The translations under genes and the position numbers were made by a program. Of a stretch of DNA of 64,000 bases, positions 46,858-57,730 are shown one piece after another. Origin of the DNA: Acanthaster planci (lineage: Eukaryota; Echinodermata; Asteroidea; Valvatida; Acanthasteridae); assembly GCF_001949145.1 (NCBI RefSeq), contig NW_019091493.1, positions 355,801 through 419,800 of the forward strand. Direction: 5' to 3'. The first letter of the stretch is position 1. Every line of letters begins with the position of its first letter. Below the pieces are notes generated by a model, which did not search any database, was not told the DNA's origin, and worked only from the letters and a program-made list of their open reading frames with translations.

Positions 46858-46917
46858 AATCCTCGCATGCTCTTTAGGGGGATTCTGGGATCCTGCAAAA
46901 TGTCACAGGGTTTACCT
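46858..46917 (+). CDS. Candidate short exon, unidentified
   Basis: A strong pyrimidine tract (GGGCTCTTTTTGTTTTCCAG, ending 46857) and a consensus donor CCT|GTAAGC (46918) enclose exactly 60 bp, phase 0 at both ends. The peptide is NPRMLFRGILGSCKMSQGLP. The frame continues past the donor for about 67 more codons with lysine-rich, protein-like sequence including LSRTKRKIAKAKLLKEIKIE, an IKIEPD word of the kind used for SUMO attachment in nuclear proteins. The true exon may therefore be longer with another donor. A 144-codon minus-strand frame (46731-47165) overlaps and is the main alternative. Confidence 0.32.
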
Positions 46918-47189
46918 GTAAGCCAGCTGCCTGAAAAACTATCCCGAACCAAACGAAAAATAGCCAAAGCAAAACTACTAAAGGAGATAAAAATTGAACC
47001 TGATCGTGGCCAACGACTCTGTCTGTGCCTCGTTACAGTAGTGACAGCCAGGCTCCAATTTCCACACAGTAGCATTAGATGGGTCAGGTATGCCGGTTTG
47101 GCTGACTTTTGCCATTGAATGCAGACTCCTCGTCCTGATGAGCCGATTTGCTCACGTTTCAGCACAGGGGCAGCTGCAGAGGAACAGCA

Positions 47190-47437
47190 CGGTGCAGTGT
47201 CCCTCTTGCTCTGCTAAGAAGACTTCTGCTGGATTGGTTTTCAAAAATGAAAGGTGTGCATGTAGTTGCAGGAATTTGTGTGGCGCTGTGACCTATTTTC
47301 ATAAGTTTGCTATGTGGCAAATTGTGCTTGGCCACTCATCATATTCAGCAGAAATCAGCAATGGGGACCTGTCTCAAGCAATTACCACGTGGCATTGTGG
47401 AAGGTTAGCAGCCAAGCGAAAACATCTTTGTGCTTAG
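47190..47437 (+). CDS. Weak exon candidate with Cys-rich motif
   Basis: After CACGTTTCAGCACAG (ending near 47167) a + frame stays open to a stop near 47435. It contains VQCPSCSAKKTSAG followed by ERCACSCRNLCG, a C-x2-C ... C-x-C-x3-C spacing loosely like a small metal-binding knuckle. A possible donor AAAG|GTGTGC lies near 47252. The pyrimidine tract is short, and chance is a fair explanation. Confidence 0.13.
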
Positions 47438-49183
47438 TCATTTTGAACTCCCTGAGACAGTTTTGCAATTTTCTAGCATCCGTATATATACACACATGTG
47501 TGTGCATTGTATAATTGTATACATTGCCAGTGTATAGAAAACAATATCCTAACTAGTGGATCAAGGGCAAAATGCCAAGCCTTTGTCCGTTTGATGTGTG
47601 TATTCCAGCCTGTCTGAGTTTGCAGACGCCGATGGAAAAGTTGGGCAAAGAATAAAATTAATACCTCCATCAAGAAGCAGTTTGTCATCCCTTATGAAAT
47701 GGTTCCAACTGAGATACCAGCCCATCTGGTTTTCGAAACCGAGACTGTTTACTCAAGAAATTTTGGCAAGCTGCAACAGTTTAATCAACATCCTGAGGTT
47801 AATTGTAATCAGTGAATAGTAGATATTTATTTTGAACACTTAATTTCGTCCTCACACCAGAGATTGAAAATTGATGTTGGTTTCCTTAGGAGAATGCGCA
47901 ATACGCAAGTCACGACATGGAGGCAGCCTGACTTGAACCAGTGCTCCGTTAGTGTGGAGGGAATGAAATAGGGCCAGTTTCTTAAAAGTGCTAAGCACAG
48001 GAAATATTTGGTCAGCAGATTACTAGCCAGTGAACTGGTTTGGTATTTCAACAGCACATGCTCACAATGAAGCATGTCGTAGGTCATTCAAGAACATCAT
48101 TATGCACACAAGAAGTCAGTCCTGCCAGCACTGTCCTATAACTACCTGTTTAAACTGAGTTGATTGGACACCCGGTGTTTGGTTCTCAAATGACGTTTCC
48201 TTTTTGAAGAACCCAATGGGCTGCTTTTCACACTTCCAGCTCCAATGGGATTTTTCTAAGCAGCTCACTATGTTTCAACAGTATTTTTTTGAACTTTGGC
48301 ATTGGTCCGTTTTCTTTGTCTTCTACATGTTGGTTTTTTTGTTTTCATGCAAAGAACATGCCAGACACAAACTACATGTCCGCGCATGTAGAGTTGAGGA
48401 TTAAATTTGCTCATATACATGCAGTGGAGGCTCCTTTCTCTCAACCTTGTGATCAAGACGACTTGAGAAATCCAGCAACCTGGAGAAACTTCTGTCTTTA
48501 CCATAAAGTTTACCAAATGAAAAAGGCAAAATCCAAGCGAAGGTGAAACTACCATTCTTCTTTAAGCTTTTCAGGCTTTCCGTAACAGATACGAGCTTGC
48601 AGAAAAAAGTTAAACTTTGCGTAAATCTAGCCCTTTTTTTTCCTATTTTCATACACCGTTTTTCCCCAAGGCATCAGCAGACTTCATTAATTACGAAATT
48701 GTACGGACGCAGCCACAAGCAATAGTATGTTCAGATTACAAGTATTGAATAGAGAATCAGAAGACAGGAAAGAAAAGAAAAGAATATGAGGAACCAAGAT
48801 TCTAATAAAAATTACGGTATCACTTAATTTGTTCACAGCACTCCTTCACAGTTGTTCACAGTTTATTGGCTATAATTCCTTGACACAGGAGACGGCAATC
48901 AGAAGGAGAAATTCTCTCTAATTGACACTTGCCCGCTCGTAGTTGGAAATCTGAGACGGGCACTTTGGCCGTATGAGTGCCGCAAAGTTGCTGAAGTTGG
49001 GAACTTCAGCTGTGAGACATCTTAATGTCAGGGCAGAGTTAATTGGTTGTAAAACGTGAGCGTTTGCTAAAGTGTACTCAATGTTGTCTTACTTCCCCCC
49101 AGAAAAAGAATAGAGTGTAGTAAACCCATACAGTACCCGTATAAAATGTACTGGTAAGGTGGAACTTTGATTGGCTCTGCTTG
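47438..49183. other. Mostly non-coding; one weak exon frame
   Basis: An acceptor-like CAGCCTGTCTGAGTTTGCAG (ending 47625) is followed by an open + frame to a stop near 47818 (DADGKVGQRIKLIPPSRSSL at its start), with no consensus donor. The remainder is AT-rich without supported exons. GTTCACAGC/GTTCACAGT words recur at 48833-48866. Confidence 0.35.
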
Positions 49184-49665
49184 TTTTCCATCAATTACTT
49201 GCTGTAAGTTGTGGGGGACAACACTGTTAAGGCATTTGTAGTTATAGCATTGTTTTGGGGAATGGTACATGTACATGTGTACCTGTCTAAACAACCCAGA
49301 GCTTGAAATGCACAAATATGCCCTTTGCTAACTTCTCCTTTGGCAGTAGTTATAATGTGTACACCTGTTCTATCAGAGGTAGCCCACTTTTTAAAAATAA
49401 TAATGATAAAAATAATAACTGTACTTTTCCATCAATTACTTGCTGTAAGTTGTGGGGGACAACACTGTTAAGGCATTTGTAGTTATAGCATTGTTTTGGG
49501 GAATGGTACATGTACATGTGTACCTGTCTAAACAACCCAGAGCTTGAAATGCACAAATATGCCCTTTGCTAACTTCTCCTTTGGCAGTAGTTATAATGTG
49601 TACACCTGTTCTATCAGAGGTAGCCCACTTTTTAAAAATAATAATGATAATAATAATAACTGTAC
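49184..49665. repeat. 241-bp tandem duplication, nearly identical copies
   Basis: Copies 49184-49424 and 49425-49665 differ at one visible position (GATAAAAATAATAAC against GATAATAATAATAAC) in an AT microsatellite. Such identity means a very recent duplication, unequal crossing-over or an assembly/haplotype artefact. The two similar minus-strand reading frames here (starting MCISSSGLFRQVHMYMYHSP) are copies of the same non-coding sequence. Confidence 0.98.
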
Positions 49666-49675
49666 TGACATACAG

Positions 49676-49780
49676 AGCACCAAAATTACCAGCGGATTTA
49701 AGGCACTTCAGTACGAACAGGAAAAATCTTTAAGAAAAGAGTTGGACAATCAGCTTAGATCTGGGGAAATAATGTTTCTT
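49676..49780 (+). CDS. Candidate coiled-coil-like exon, unidentified
   Basis: Directly after the duplication. ACATACAG|AGC (49675/49676) opens a phase-0 frame of 35 codons to the donor CTT|GTGAGC at 49781. The peptide begins STKITSGFKALQYEQEKSLR and continues KELDNQLRSGEIMFL. It is charged, with heptad-like leucines (L, L, L), comparable in style to the exon at 18869. The acceptor lacks a pyrimidine tract, as the preceding sequence is AAT repeats. If the AG after GGCACTTC (49706) is used, the exon would be shorter. Confidence 0.27.
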
Positions 49781-52700
49781 GTGAGCACTTTGGAATGATG
49801 ACAGACTGGCTGAATGCCTGATGTGATGGACTAGGTAGGTTGTTTCATGAGTAGGGAGCAGCTACGGAAAAAAACCCTGTAACCAACTTTCTTTATGGGA
49901 CTTTGGGAACGTGAAATTCATCACCATCAGAAGAATGAAGGGTATTTGAATAGCTGTGGATATTTAGAAGGGAGAAAAGAGTCCAGTGCAGAGTTCTGGA
50001 GTGATTTCATTGAATTGGTTACGATTTTAATGTGTTGTCCTCAAATTCAGTTTCATTTTTATATTTTGCAAACTTCTAAATGTTCATTTGACTGTACAAG
50101 ATATTTCAACTGATCAGTTTAAAGCACGTGGTTCCAAATGAAAGTTTCCAAGGCGTACCTGCGTTTATCATTTCCACTTCAAGTAAAGATTCCAGCAGTC
50201 CTGCTTCCCGGTGTGAATCCTTATCGTTGCCGGCAATCTGAAATGGAGATTAGTTTCTGTATTAGATACAGGCTTTTCCATCACAGCAGGCACTGAAATC
50301 ATCCGCGGCACAACTCCATTCCTGATAAAAAGATTATTATTTACACAATAATAGCATGTGGCTGGGGGGTCATTCGGCGCCTCGACGCAACTGAAATAAT
50401 ACGCCGGTGCCGCCGTCAAAGCAGAAAAGAAATTATCTTGCGATTTCTGTGAATGATTACTCCTGAACCGTTGAGGAGTCTGGTTGTGAGCCTCTTGCAA
50501 ATCCAAGAAGGGAGTTTGGCAGGGGGGGTAGGGTAAGGAGATGGAAAGTGGGATCACTTTTGGTCGTCTGTGTTGACAGATGGCAAGCTGGCACGGATTC
50601 TGACACCTTCAAAGTGAGAAGGGTTTTCGCAGTTGGTTTGATGTTACTATCCCAGCTGCCCCTGATGGGCCATCTGCAGCTGGCCCGAAAGAAATGACGG
50701 TTCCAATAAAGCTTTGGCAGGCGCAATTTTTCCGTCTGCTCATCCTCTGCAGTTTTGTGTTTTCGTGCGAGCGCCGGGCCACTGGCGTCTTGAGTCCATC
50801 TTTGTCGGATTTGTGGGCCTGGGTTTCAATCTTCATTTAGGGTGCAACTTAATTGAATGGAATGATATATTTGCTGGCTCAGAAGAATGTACAGAAATGC
50901 AGGTCTGTTATGTTAATTCATACGTGCACATAGAGGCCAATGCTTGGACAGGTACATGCACATGCATGTGATTGAGTGATCTGCATCGAATGTGTTTCCT
51001 GCATTTTCTTGCCAGGGTATTACCATTGCTCCTCATACATTGTCAGATGATATCATAATTCTAAAAACTTTCAGCATGTGATTTTTTTGTGTAGTCCGAT
51101 TTTGACACATGTACATATTTACCGAGTTCTGAGTTCTGTTTCAACTTCGAGAATACACAAACCTAGAAAAGAAAGCTGATGTGAAAAGGAATTTTCAAAC
51201 TGGCTTTCTAAAACTCTGCTTACAAGTGTCATCTTGTATGCCCTTCTAGAGCTTTCCAAATTCACCAGGAAGGTTTTGGGGATAGGTTAGCAATATCAAG
51301 GAAGGCGGGTGCTTGTATGTATAGCCCAACCGGTGTTACATGACAAGAGCCTTGATAATTCCCTGAATGTTAAAGGCAAAGAGTGTGCCATGTGGCACCC
51401 CAGCAGCGTGTGCAAATTGTGCCGGGTTCAAGAGGGCCTCCTAATTGTGAAGCTACAAGCATGTCAATGTGAAGAAAAGGTTACAGGTAATGGAAGCCGT
51501 TCAGGAGAGAATTTTTGTTCATTTTTTTTAAGCGTGCATTTTTATCATGTCTGAAACGTTGGATCTTTCATGTCATTCTTCTGGGACATTCTGTCATTGG
51601 CCATGCCCACCTTTTTGTGGGGATAAGTTCAACTGTTGATGTTTGGGTGTGTGCCAAATCAGTATGGATTCATAGAAAGCCTCTCTGCAGTGAGATATTA
51701 ATAACTTCAGCCAGGACTCCTTGGCAATAAACATGCCCTTGCATGCATAACATCGATCTTGACTCCGTCCAAGGATCCATTAAATCAGATCGAAATTCAG
51801 CAGAGCGGCACTTTTAATTCTCCACATATATTGAAGCAAATTGGCTTTTTGTTCCCATCCAGTGGGAGCCGTATCACACACACATATTGCACGGAAGAAA
51901 CTTGTCTCCATGAAAAAGCGGTCTTTTCTAAGAACTCTTGAGGTTTAATGAAAGCAGTGAACGAATGCTGGGTGAAAATTGCAGAACTTTCAAGCCAAGC
52001 CCAGTTCTTCTGTTCTGCAACATCAGCATTTCCTGCACTCCTCGCGAGAAGCGGACCTTGTTTAAAATGAAGGAGTGCGGGCATGAGTCCAACTGGTGTT
52101 GCCATGGTTTTCTTGACAGCCCATCGAGTGCCACGAGACTTGGGAGGGGGTTTTTATTTCCGGTTGCTTTATTTCCGCAGCACGCTTGCCTGGTAATTAC
52201 CCAATTTTAGTCAAATTATGCAAAGCGCAGCTTCTCAGTGGTATGCCAAATTCAATGAATTTGACCATTAGTAACTGGTAAAGAGCAGTTCATGTTGAAC
52301 ACTACACAAAATATCGTGACTTATTAAATTTTTTACACGTATAAGTCTGGCGCCGCCATGGAGTACTTTTTTATAAATTTTTTTGCAGAACCCGCTGGCC
52401 ACCAAAAGAAGAGAAAACAAAATACTGCAACATTGACAGTCTGCATTGAAAAAAATTTCCTCTCAAAAATCTGCAGGTATTCCTCCCCCCCCACTCAACT
52501 GCTCAACATCCTGATGCTCCAATAGTCTGAGAATAACAAGCATTCAATTTTGACATCGGTCCATTCATTCATGTAATGACTAATGACCAAGGGGGTCTGT
52601 GGCAATTTGCCCTAGACCCTGCTCTTATCAATTCAGGTTTCTGTCGGATGAATCAGTTCAAAGATGTCTGTCCTCTCTTTTGTCGGTGGTTGTGAATGAA

Positions 52701-53479
52701 AATCCTTTCCAGATTAATATCAAGGCAGAGCAACAGACAGACAATTTGAAATTGATTTGATTTGAATATTAAAATTGATCTGATCTTAGAAACATGCATG
52801 CTCTGCTAAGCATGATTTTTTGGGGGGGTAAGGTTCCATCATATGATCCTGTATATTGTGCCATTTAATCTGTACAAACATATCTTTAGTCTTTATAAAA
52901 TAACTATTACTACAAAAAAGAATAAATAAATAAATAAATAAATAGGAAACTTTTGAGTGGTGATTGTTAGAAAACTCCTTTAGAAACATCTGGCAGTTAT
53001 TCATAGTCCATAGACTCATGGAAGGAGACACCAATAGACTTCACTGCAATGATATCCATTGCACACTAGCACGCATGCGCACACCTCACCCACAAGCACG
53101 ATGCCTCTGTAGTTGACTTCTGTTTCCGGTCACCCACATTAGTTTGTAGAAAAATTAACTGACAACCAGGAAATTCACTCTGAACAAATTCCATCATAAA
53201 ACTACATTAGTCTCTCTGAATATACACATACGTACATGTACGTGTAGCTTAATATTTGAGAAAACTTTCAGATTAGAAAAAGCTCTAACTGCACTTCACC
53301 TATGTACGCTTTTTGGTCGTTGGAAAACAATAATATTTTTATTGGGTTCGTAGCAGCAAGATTGAGAGTCTTTATATACATGTATTCACATGTCCATGCT
53401 AAAAGTACAGTGTACTAGTAGCTATTCAGTTTGACAAATTAATTTCTCACTGAACCACACCCAGCAAGAACTGATTAAG
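49781..53479. other. Mostly non-coding; two complex islands
   Basis: 50200-50900 and 51930-52190 are less AT-rich and complex, with frames open on both strands and no decisive exon. A 34-bp segment 50580-50613 has a very good acceptor (TCGTCTGTGTTGACAG) and donor AAA|GTGAGA but is too short to trust. A (TAAA)n tract lies at 52919-52944. No genes are recognised; the islands may be conserved regulatory DNA. Confidence 0.4.
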
Positions 53480-53489
53480 TATAAAAGCG
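53480..53489 (+). promoter_or_regulatory. Candidate TATA box (TATAAAAGCG)
   Basis: TATAAAAG is a strong TATA-box match. A CCACACCC word lies about 25 bases upstream (53455-53462), and GCAGTTCAAGG, about 30 bases downstream, could hold a start site. No coding exon is recognised downstream, so this could be the promoter of a non-coding RNA or a chance match in AT-rich DNA. Confidence 0.25.
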
Positions 53490-55126
53490 AAGATGAGTTG
53501 CAGTTCAAGGTGTTTTTACTGTTGAGCCTGCTCATATTTCATCCTATGCATGCATGTTCCAGTGTAGTGTTTGCTTTCCACTTACATGTATGGTGTATAT
53601 GTGAAGACACAGTTCTTGCACTGCACTATTTAATCTGAACGTTTTTATGCCAAATTGGATTTTTCTGCTGTCAATAACCCATCAATGCAGGGATGGAATT
53701 ACATGTGCCGTAAAGTAGGAAAGAAGAGAAATCCTTTAGAGAAATTGGGCTAAGTGGCCTGAAATGAGGTCTTGATGGTGGTCTGCTTTGTAAAGCTAAC
53801 CACCAGTGACAGCTGAGCTGAGACCTGATTACATTTCTGGGGCCCTGAAGGATGTTCCAGTTGGGTTGAAAGCTGGGTTGTGAATAATATTATCTGGGAA
53901 ACAAGTGGCTTTTCTGTTACTTCCATTGAATCTAACCGACCAAACAAGGAGGATAATGTGGCTTGAAACAAAGTTGTGGAGCAGGAAAAACTTCAGGAAC
54001 ACTTGTTACCAAACCAACTTGTGTCACAAAGCAGGTACGGTACTCGGTTTCGGCATTATGTAAAGCTAGTGTTTATGTATTAGATGACATCTAATACCTT
54101 AGTTCATTAGAAATGTACTTTAAGTCAATCAGTGTCTAATGTCAGTTTAGCAGCTACCAGCCTTAAAACTAATAGCAAAGAGGCAATTTATCCTGATCTG
54201 AGCTGAGCTCAAACAGTTGAAGATAACTCCATTACAGTTGAAAAGTGAAAACAGTTTGGGAAAGAAGTGTTATACTGTCAGGTTTCTGAAGGAGGTTAGT
54301 GTGTCCAAATTAGACTGATAAAAGAATCCTTTTTCTTCCTGTGTATAGTGTTTTTTCATCACTGAGAGGATGTGTGGTACCAGACTATTTATTATGGAAT
54401 ACGTTGGAAAGGAGGGTTGTTTGCACTTGCTTAATCGGTTTCTTTTCCTCTGTCAGGATGTGAGAGTTCGGAGAATTTTTTGTTGGGATTCTTGGCATGA
54501 AACTCACAATTGAAGGACATATTGTGGTGTTGTGTTTTTCACGTTGATATCTTACAATTGCAGTGGATATTTTGGTCAGGGAAATGAGGAGCTTGTATAT
54601 TGATATGAGTTGATTCATTTAAAATCATAAAATTCACAAAAGTACATATTAACCCTAACAGCCCTGAATCCTCCAAGTTTTATATGATTTTTCACACACT
54701 CTACGGAGTTAGGGTTAACTTGTGAAAATAGGATTCCACAGAATTCTTTCCTTACCTTGCAGCTTGTTCACATAATTATGTCGTCATAGATGCACATTTA
54801 GGCTTTGATCTTAAGGCATTAGAAGTCCTTGGAGTACGGACTGACATACATGTATATATGTACATGAAGTTCCACCTTTAAAGGAGGACCCCAAGTCTCT
54901 TTCAGGCACTTTCCAAACTTGATCTAATTTATAAACATAGTAACAGGCTCCCTCTTTGAAAAAATTGTTTTCATCACCTTCTGAAACCGGGATATATCAT
55001 GGTTTTAGTCAACACTGCGGTTTTTGCCTATGACTGTGTGATGTACATGTACTCTGTACATGTGCCTGGCAGAGATTTTGTTGAGTAAATTGAGTAAACA
55101 TTGAAGAACTACTCGTCAGTGTATTT
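53490..55126. other. Non-coding stretch with two small palindromes
   Basis: GTATTAGATGACATCTAATA plus C (54077-54097) is a perfect 10+1+10 palindrome. TTAACCCTAAC (54649-54659) and GTTAGGGTTAA (54708-54718) are inverted ends of a 70-bp block; a related ATTAACCCTAACTGCC word occurs near 37391. No exon is secure. Confidence 0.5.
54649..54718. repeat. 70-bp block with TTAACCCTAAC inverted ends
   Basis: The 11-bp ends are perfectly inverted. They contain a single CCCTAA/TTAGGG telomere-like hexamer each, but there is no telomeric array. May be a tiny foldback or solo terminal-repeat relic. Confidence 0.6.
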
Positions 55127-55391
55127 GAGTCCGTCACAAGTCCAGTCACAGTCCCTTCACAGGTCCAGTCACAAAACCCTTCATAATTCCAGTCACAAGC
55201 CCCTTCATAAGTCAAGTCACAAGTCCCTTCATAAGTCCAGTCTCAAGTCAAGTCACAAGTCCCTTCATAAGTCCAGTCACAAGGCCCTTCATAAGTCCAG
55301 TCACAAGTCCCTTCGTAAGTCCAGTCACAAGTCCAGTCACAAGTCCCCACACAAGTCCAGTCACAAGTCCCTTCAGAAGGCTAGTCACAAA
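55127..55391. repeat. 12/24-bp minisatellite (CACAAGTCCAGT family)
   Basis: Alternating 12-mers CACAAGTCCAGT and CACAAGTCCCTT/CATAAGTCCAGT form 24-bp higher-order units, with point variation and some missing half-units. Because 12 is a multiple of three, frames stay open: Ser-His-Lys-rich on plus and Gly-Leu-Val-Thr-rich on minus. These are repeat artefacts, not evidence of a protein. Confidence 0.95.
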
Positions 55392-55534
55392 TAACAGGGT
55401 AAACAATGGCAAAAGAATGCTTTTGTCACAGCTCATTTAAATAGCTTGTGAATTGGTTTAAGACACAATGACGTGTGATGGACTTGTGACGGATTTACAG
55501 GGATTTGTGATAGACTGGAATACAACACTGTTAC

Positions 55535-55625
55535 ATGTAAGCTGGGGGAAGAGCACTGGAATGACAGGTTAGAGGTCTGAGGTTCAAGTCCCACCTCAGT
55601 CAAGCCACATGGACACATGTGTATC
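55535..55625 (+). repeat. tRNA-like SINE head (A and B boxes)
   Basis: GTAAGCTGGGGGAAGAGCAC (from 55537) resembles the A-box/D-arm of a tRNA. GGTTCAAGTCC (55581-55591) matches the pol III B-box consensus and sits in a GAGG...CCTC T-arm-like stem. Box spacing of about 35-40 bp is right for a tRNA promoter. The cloverleaf is otherwise incomplete (no proper acceptor stem), so a tRNA-derived SINE or pseudogene is more likely than a working tRNA gene. Confidence 0.55.
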
Positions 55626-56670
55626 CTTGCTCACCATGGTAACACTATCCAATACCCTGTGTGGTTTCTTTGTTAGAGAGAATACATGTAGATGGATTTC
55701 ATTTAATTGCAGGCACAAGAGAGGTTGAAGAAACGCACGGTACTTCAATGGCTTGCAAGATTTTGTTGTCAAACGTAATTTACAGCTCTGGGACATTCTC
55801 GCTCATGTAGGCGTACGACGCAAAACAGGTTAATGGAAAACAGGTATTCAAAGGCAGGCCTTGCTGCGCTCAGTCTTTTTTAAAAAAGGAAACCTAATTT
55901 TTAGTTGGGGTAATGGCATTTTGTACTGGGAATATGCAATGCCTCCAATTTGGCATAAAGAGACAGAGAAACAGAGTCCGAGAGAGAACAATGCCCTTGG
56001 CATATTCAAACAGAAACACATGTCGATGTATTAATTCGTCCTCACGGAGAATCAGAAACTTGAATACAAATTAGCATTTGCTTGGAGGGGGAGGTTTTAA
56101 GCCAAAAAAAATTTGCAAATTACAGGCCTCTGTAATCATGATTCAAGCACAGACCCAGGAACTTCATGAAATGTGCATGATTTATTTTTTTTTGATCGGA
56201 CCAGTGCAGTATCAGAAAGGAGAAAAGCGTCTGCGATATTTTTTTTTTCTCCTCCTTTTCTCTTCCCTCCTCCCGGTCTTCCTTTAAATGATGGAAGGAG
56301 CTGAGCCAACAGGATGTTTGCAGGGGTCTTAATCAATAGGTGTTTTATGCCTTGTAGGCTTGTCTGGGCAATTAGATGGTGCTTCAGTTGACAGCACTCG
56401 GTTGGTTTGGTGGGCTTGGTGCACTGTTTGACAGTGAGAAATTGCCGTGTTGGAAAGAAATATTGAGATGGAAGCATTTACGGTAGAAAAAGGTGTATAC
56501 TAGTACAGGCGTCTCATTGAACCCCTCCGTAAACATTCCATACGCATACATATATAAGTACAGTCTCCCTCGACCAAATCCCACTCACCTATGCCCTCCT
56601 CCACACTTAAAAGCTTTCCAAATTGGTAAAAGAAAATGAGTTGACTTGAAATTGACCCCAATAATGCTAC
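55626..56670. other. Non-coding stretch, no gene seen
   Basis: No exon is recognised. Short T-runs and a C/T-rich tract lie near 56235-56285. The 113-codon minus-strand frame 56136-56477 has no motif or splice support. Confidence 0.45.
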
Positions 56671-56962
56671 AGTATGTGAAGACCAATCTGTAAGGCCCCG
56701 CCTAGTTACTATGTGAAGACCGATCTGTAAGCCCCACCCAGTTACTATGTGAAGACCAATCTGTAAGCCCCGCCCAGTTACTATGTGAAGACCAATCTGT
56801 AAGCCCCGCCCAGTTACTATGTGAAGACCAATCTGTAAGCCCAGCCCAGTTACTATGTGAAGACCAATCTGTAAGCCCCGCCCGGTTACTATGTGAAGAC
56901 CAATCTGTAAGCCCCGCCCAGTCACTATGTGAAGACCGATCTGTAAGCCCCGCCCAGTTACA
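56671..56962. repeat. 36-bp minisatellite, eight copies
   Basis: Eight units of TATGTGAAGACCAATCTGTA followed by AGCCCCGCCCAGTTAC differ by single bases (CAATCTG/CGATCTG, CCCCGCCC/CCAGCCC/CCCACCC, GGTTAC/GTCAC). 36 bp equals 12 codons, so the minus strand reads a perfect 12-residue peptide repeat (VTGRGLQIGLHI) within a 159-codon frame. Each unit contains a CCCCGCCC GC-box-like word. I treat it as a minisatellite and not a gene because flanks lack coding features. Confidence 0.95.
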
Positions 56963-57646
56963 TTGGGACCACAGTCCATTTGTGTTGGATTACATGTGGC
57001 ACATGCTTATGATATATGCACGCAGCTGGAATACTCAGTGTGGCATCGGACATAACCACTTGATTCAGTGCCCATATGCACAGTTGGTTGGGTTACCGAA
57101 TTGGGTTGATGTTGATATACCTCATGAAATACAGACACTTTTATTTTGCCTTTGAGGTTGAGTCATAATGCTGATTTGTGTCAAAGTTATTATTTTTTGT
57201 TTCTGCTGTCACTGTCCACCTATTCCGGCTTCAATTTGATTGTCAATGTTGAAAGACTAACTAGAATGAAAAATCATTACAGGTCTATAGCCTTGCCTTA
57301 ATGCATGCACATTCAGTCAACCAACTCAGCCCCTCCCCAACTTGTTGAGAAATCAACAAGTACAAAAAAAATCTTGTTGAAAATGCCAAAGGGGTTGATA
57401 CGGGGGTTTGTATAATGCTTTGATTGCATGTTGGCTTAGCACTTGAATTTCTTCAATTTATAAAAATCTCCGCATGACAAGATCCTTTTGTTGAGGGAAA
57501 AAAATGCCAGAATCGACAACATCACCAATTTGTCCTTTTTTTAAAAGATGGCCCATTAGGGGAAAGAAATACGAGCCGTGTGGCAAAGCCCTGTGGGCGG
57601 GAAAGCCAGGCTGTTCGCTACCTGACTGCTAATGTTCTTATTGCAG
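56963..57646. other. Non-coding stretch; acceptor tract at end
   Basis: No gene is recognised until the pyrimidine-containing tract TGCTAATGTTCTTATTGCAG (57627-57646), which ends at the candidate exon acceptor. A TGCTAAT word in it resembles a branch-point sequence. Confidence 0.45.
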
Positions 57647-57730
57647 CACAGTTGGGACTTTGGCAGCGCCATAGTTAAGATGATGTACTTTGAAATCGGA
57701 GCTGGGGATGAATCCCTGGGCCTCATTCAG
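57647..57730 (+). CDS. Candidate internal exon, unidentified
   Basis: The second-best exon candidate. Branch-point-like CTGACTGCTAAT and acceptor TTCTTATTGCAG precede 84 bp (28 codons, phase 0) ending ATTCAG. The donor is either CAG|GTGTGA at 57731 or, two bases later, GT|GTGAGT at 57733, a full consensus; the second would change the phase. The peptide begins HSWDFGSAIVKMMYFEIGAG and continues DESLGLIQ, with beta-strand-like alternation. The frame closes at TGA right after the donor, as expected for an intron. I do not recognise the family. Confidence 0.4.

Noticed and set aside
49067-49556. Two minus-strand frames starting with the same MCISSSGLFRQVHMYMYHSP peptide
   Set aside because: They are read from the two copies of the 241-bp tandem duplication and cross ACATGTAC words; no coding features.
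50580-50613. 34-bp micro-exon (good acceptor, AAA|GTGAGA donor)
   Set aside because: Too short; such pairs are expected by chance in a 64-kb window.
53985-54034. 50-bp segment reading EKLQEHLLPNQLVSQS between AG and GTACGG
   Set aside because: No pyrimidine tract before the AG, and a stop in frame just upstream; short enough to be chance.
54649-54718. Interstitial telomere sequence
   Set aside because: Only single CCCTAA and TTAGGG hexamers as inverted ends; no tandem TTAGGG array.
55101-55394. Ser-His-Lys repeat protein of 97 codons
   Set aside because: Read entirely from a 12-bp minisatellite; the opposite strand is equally open.
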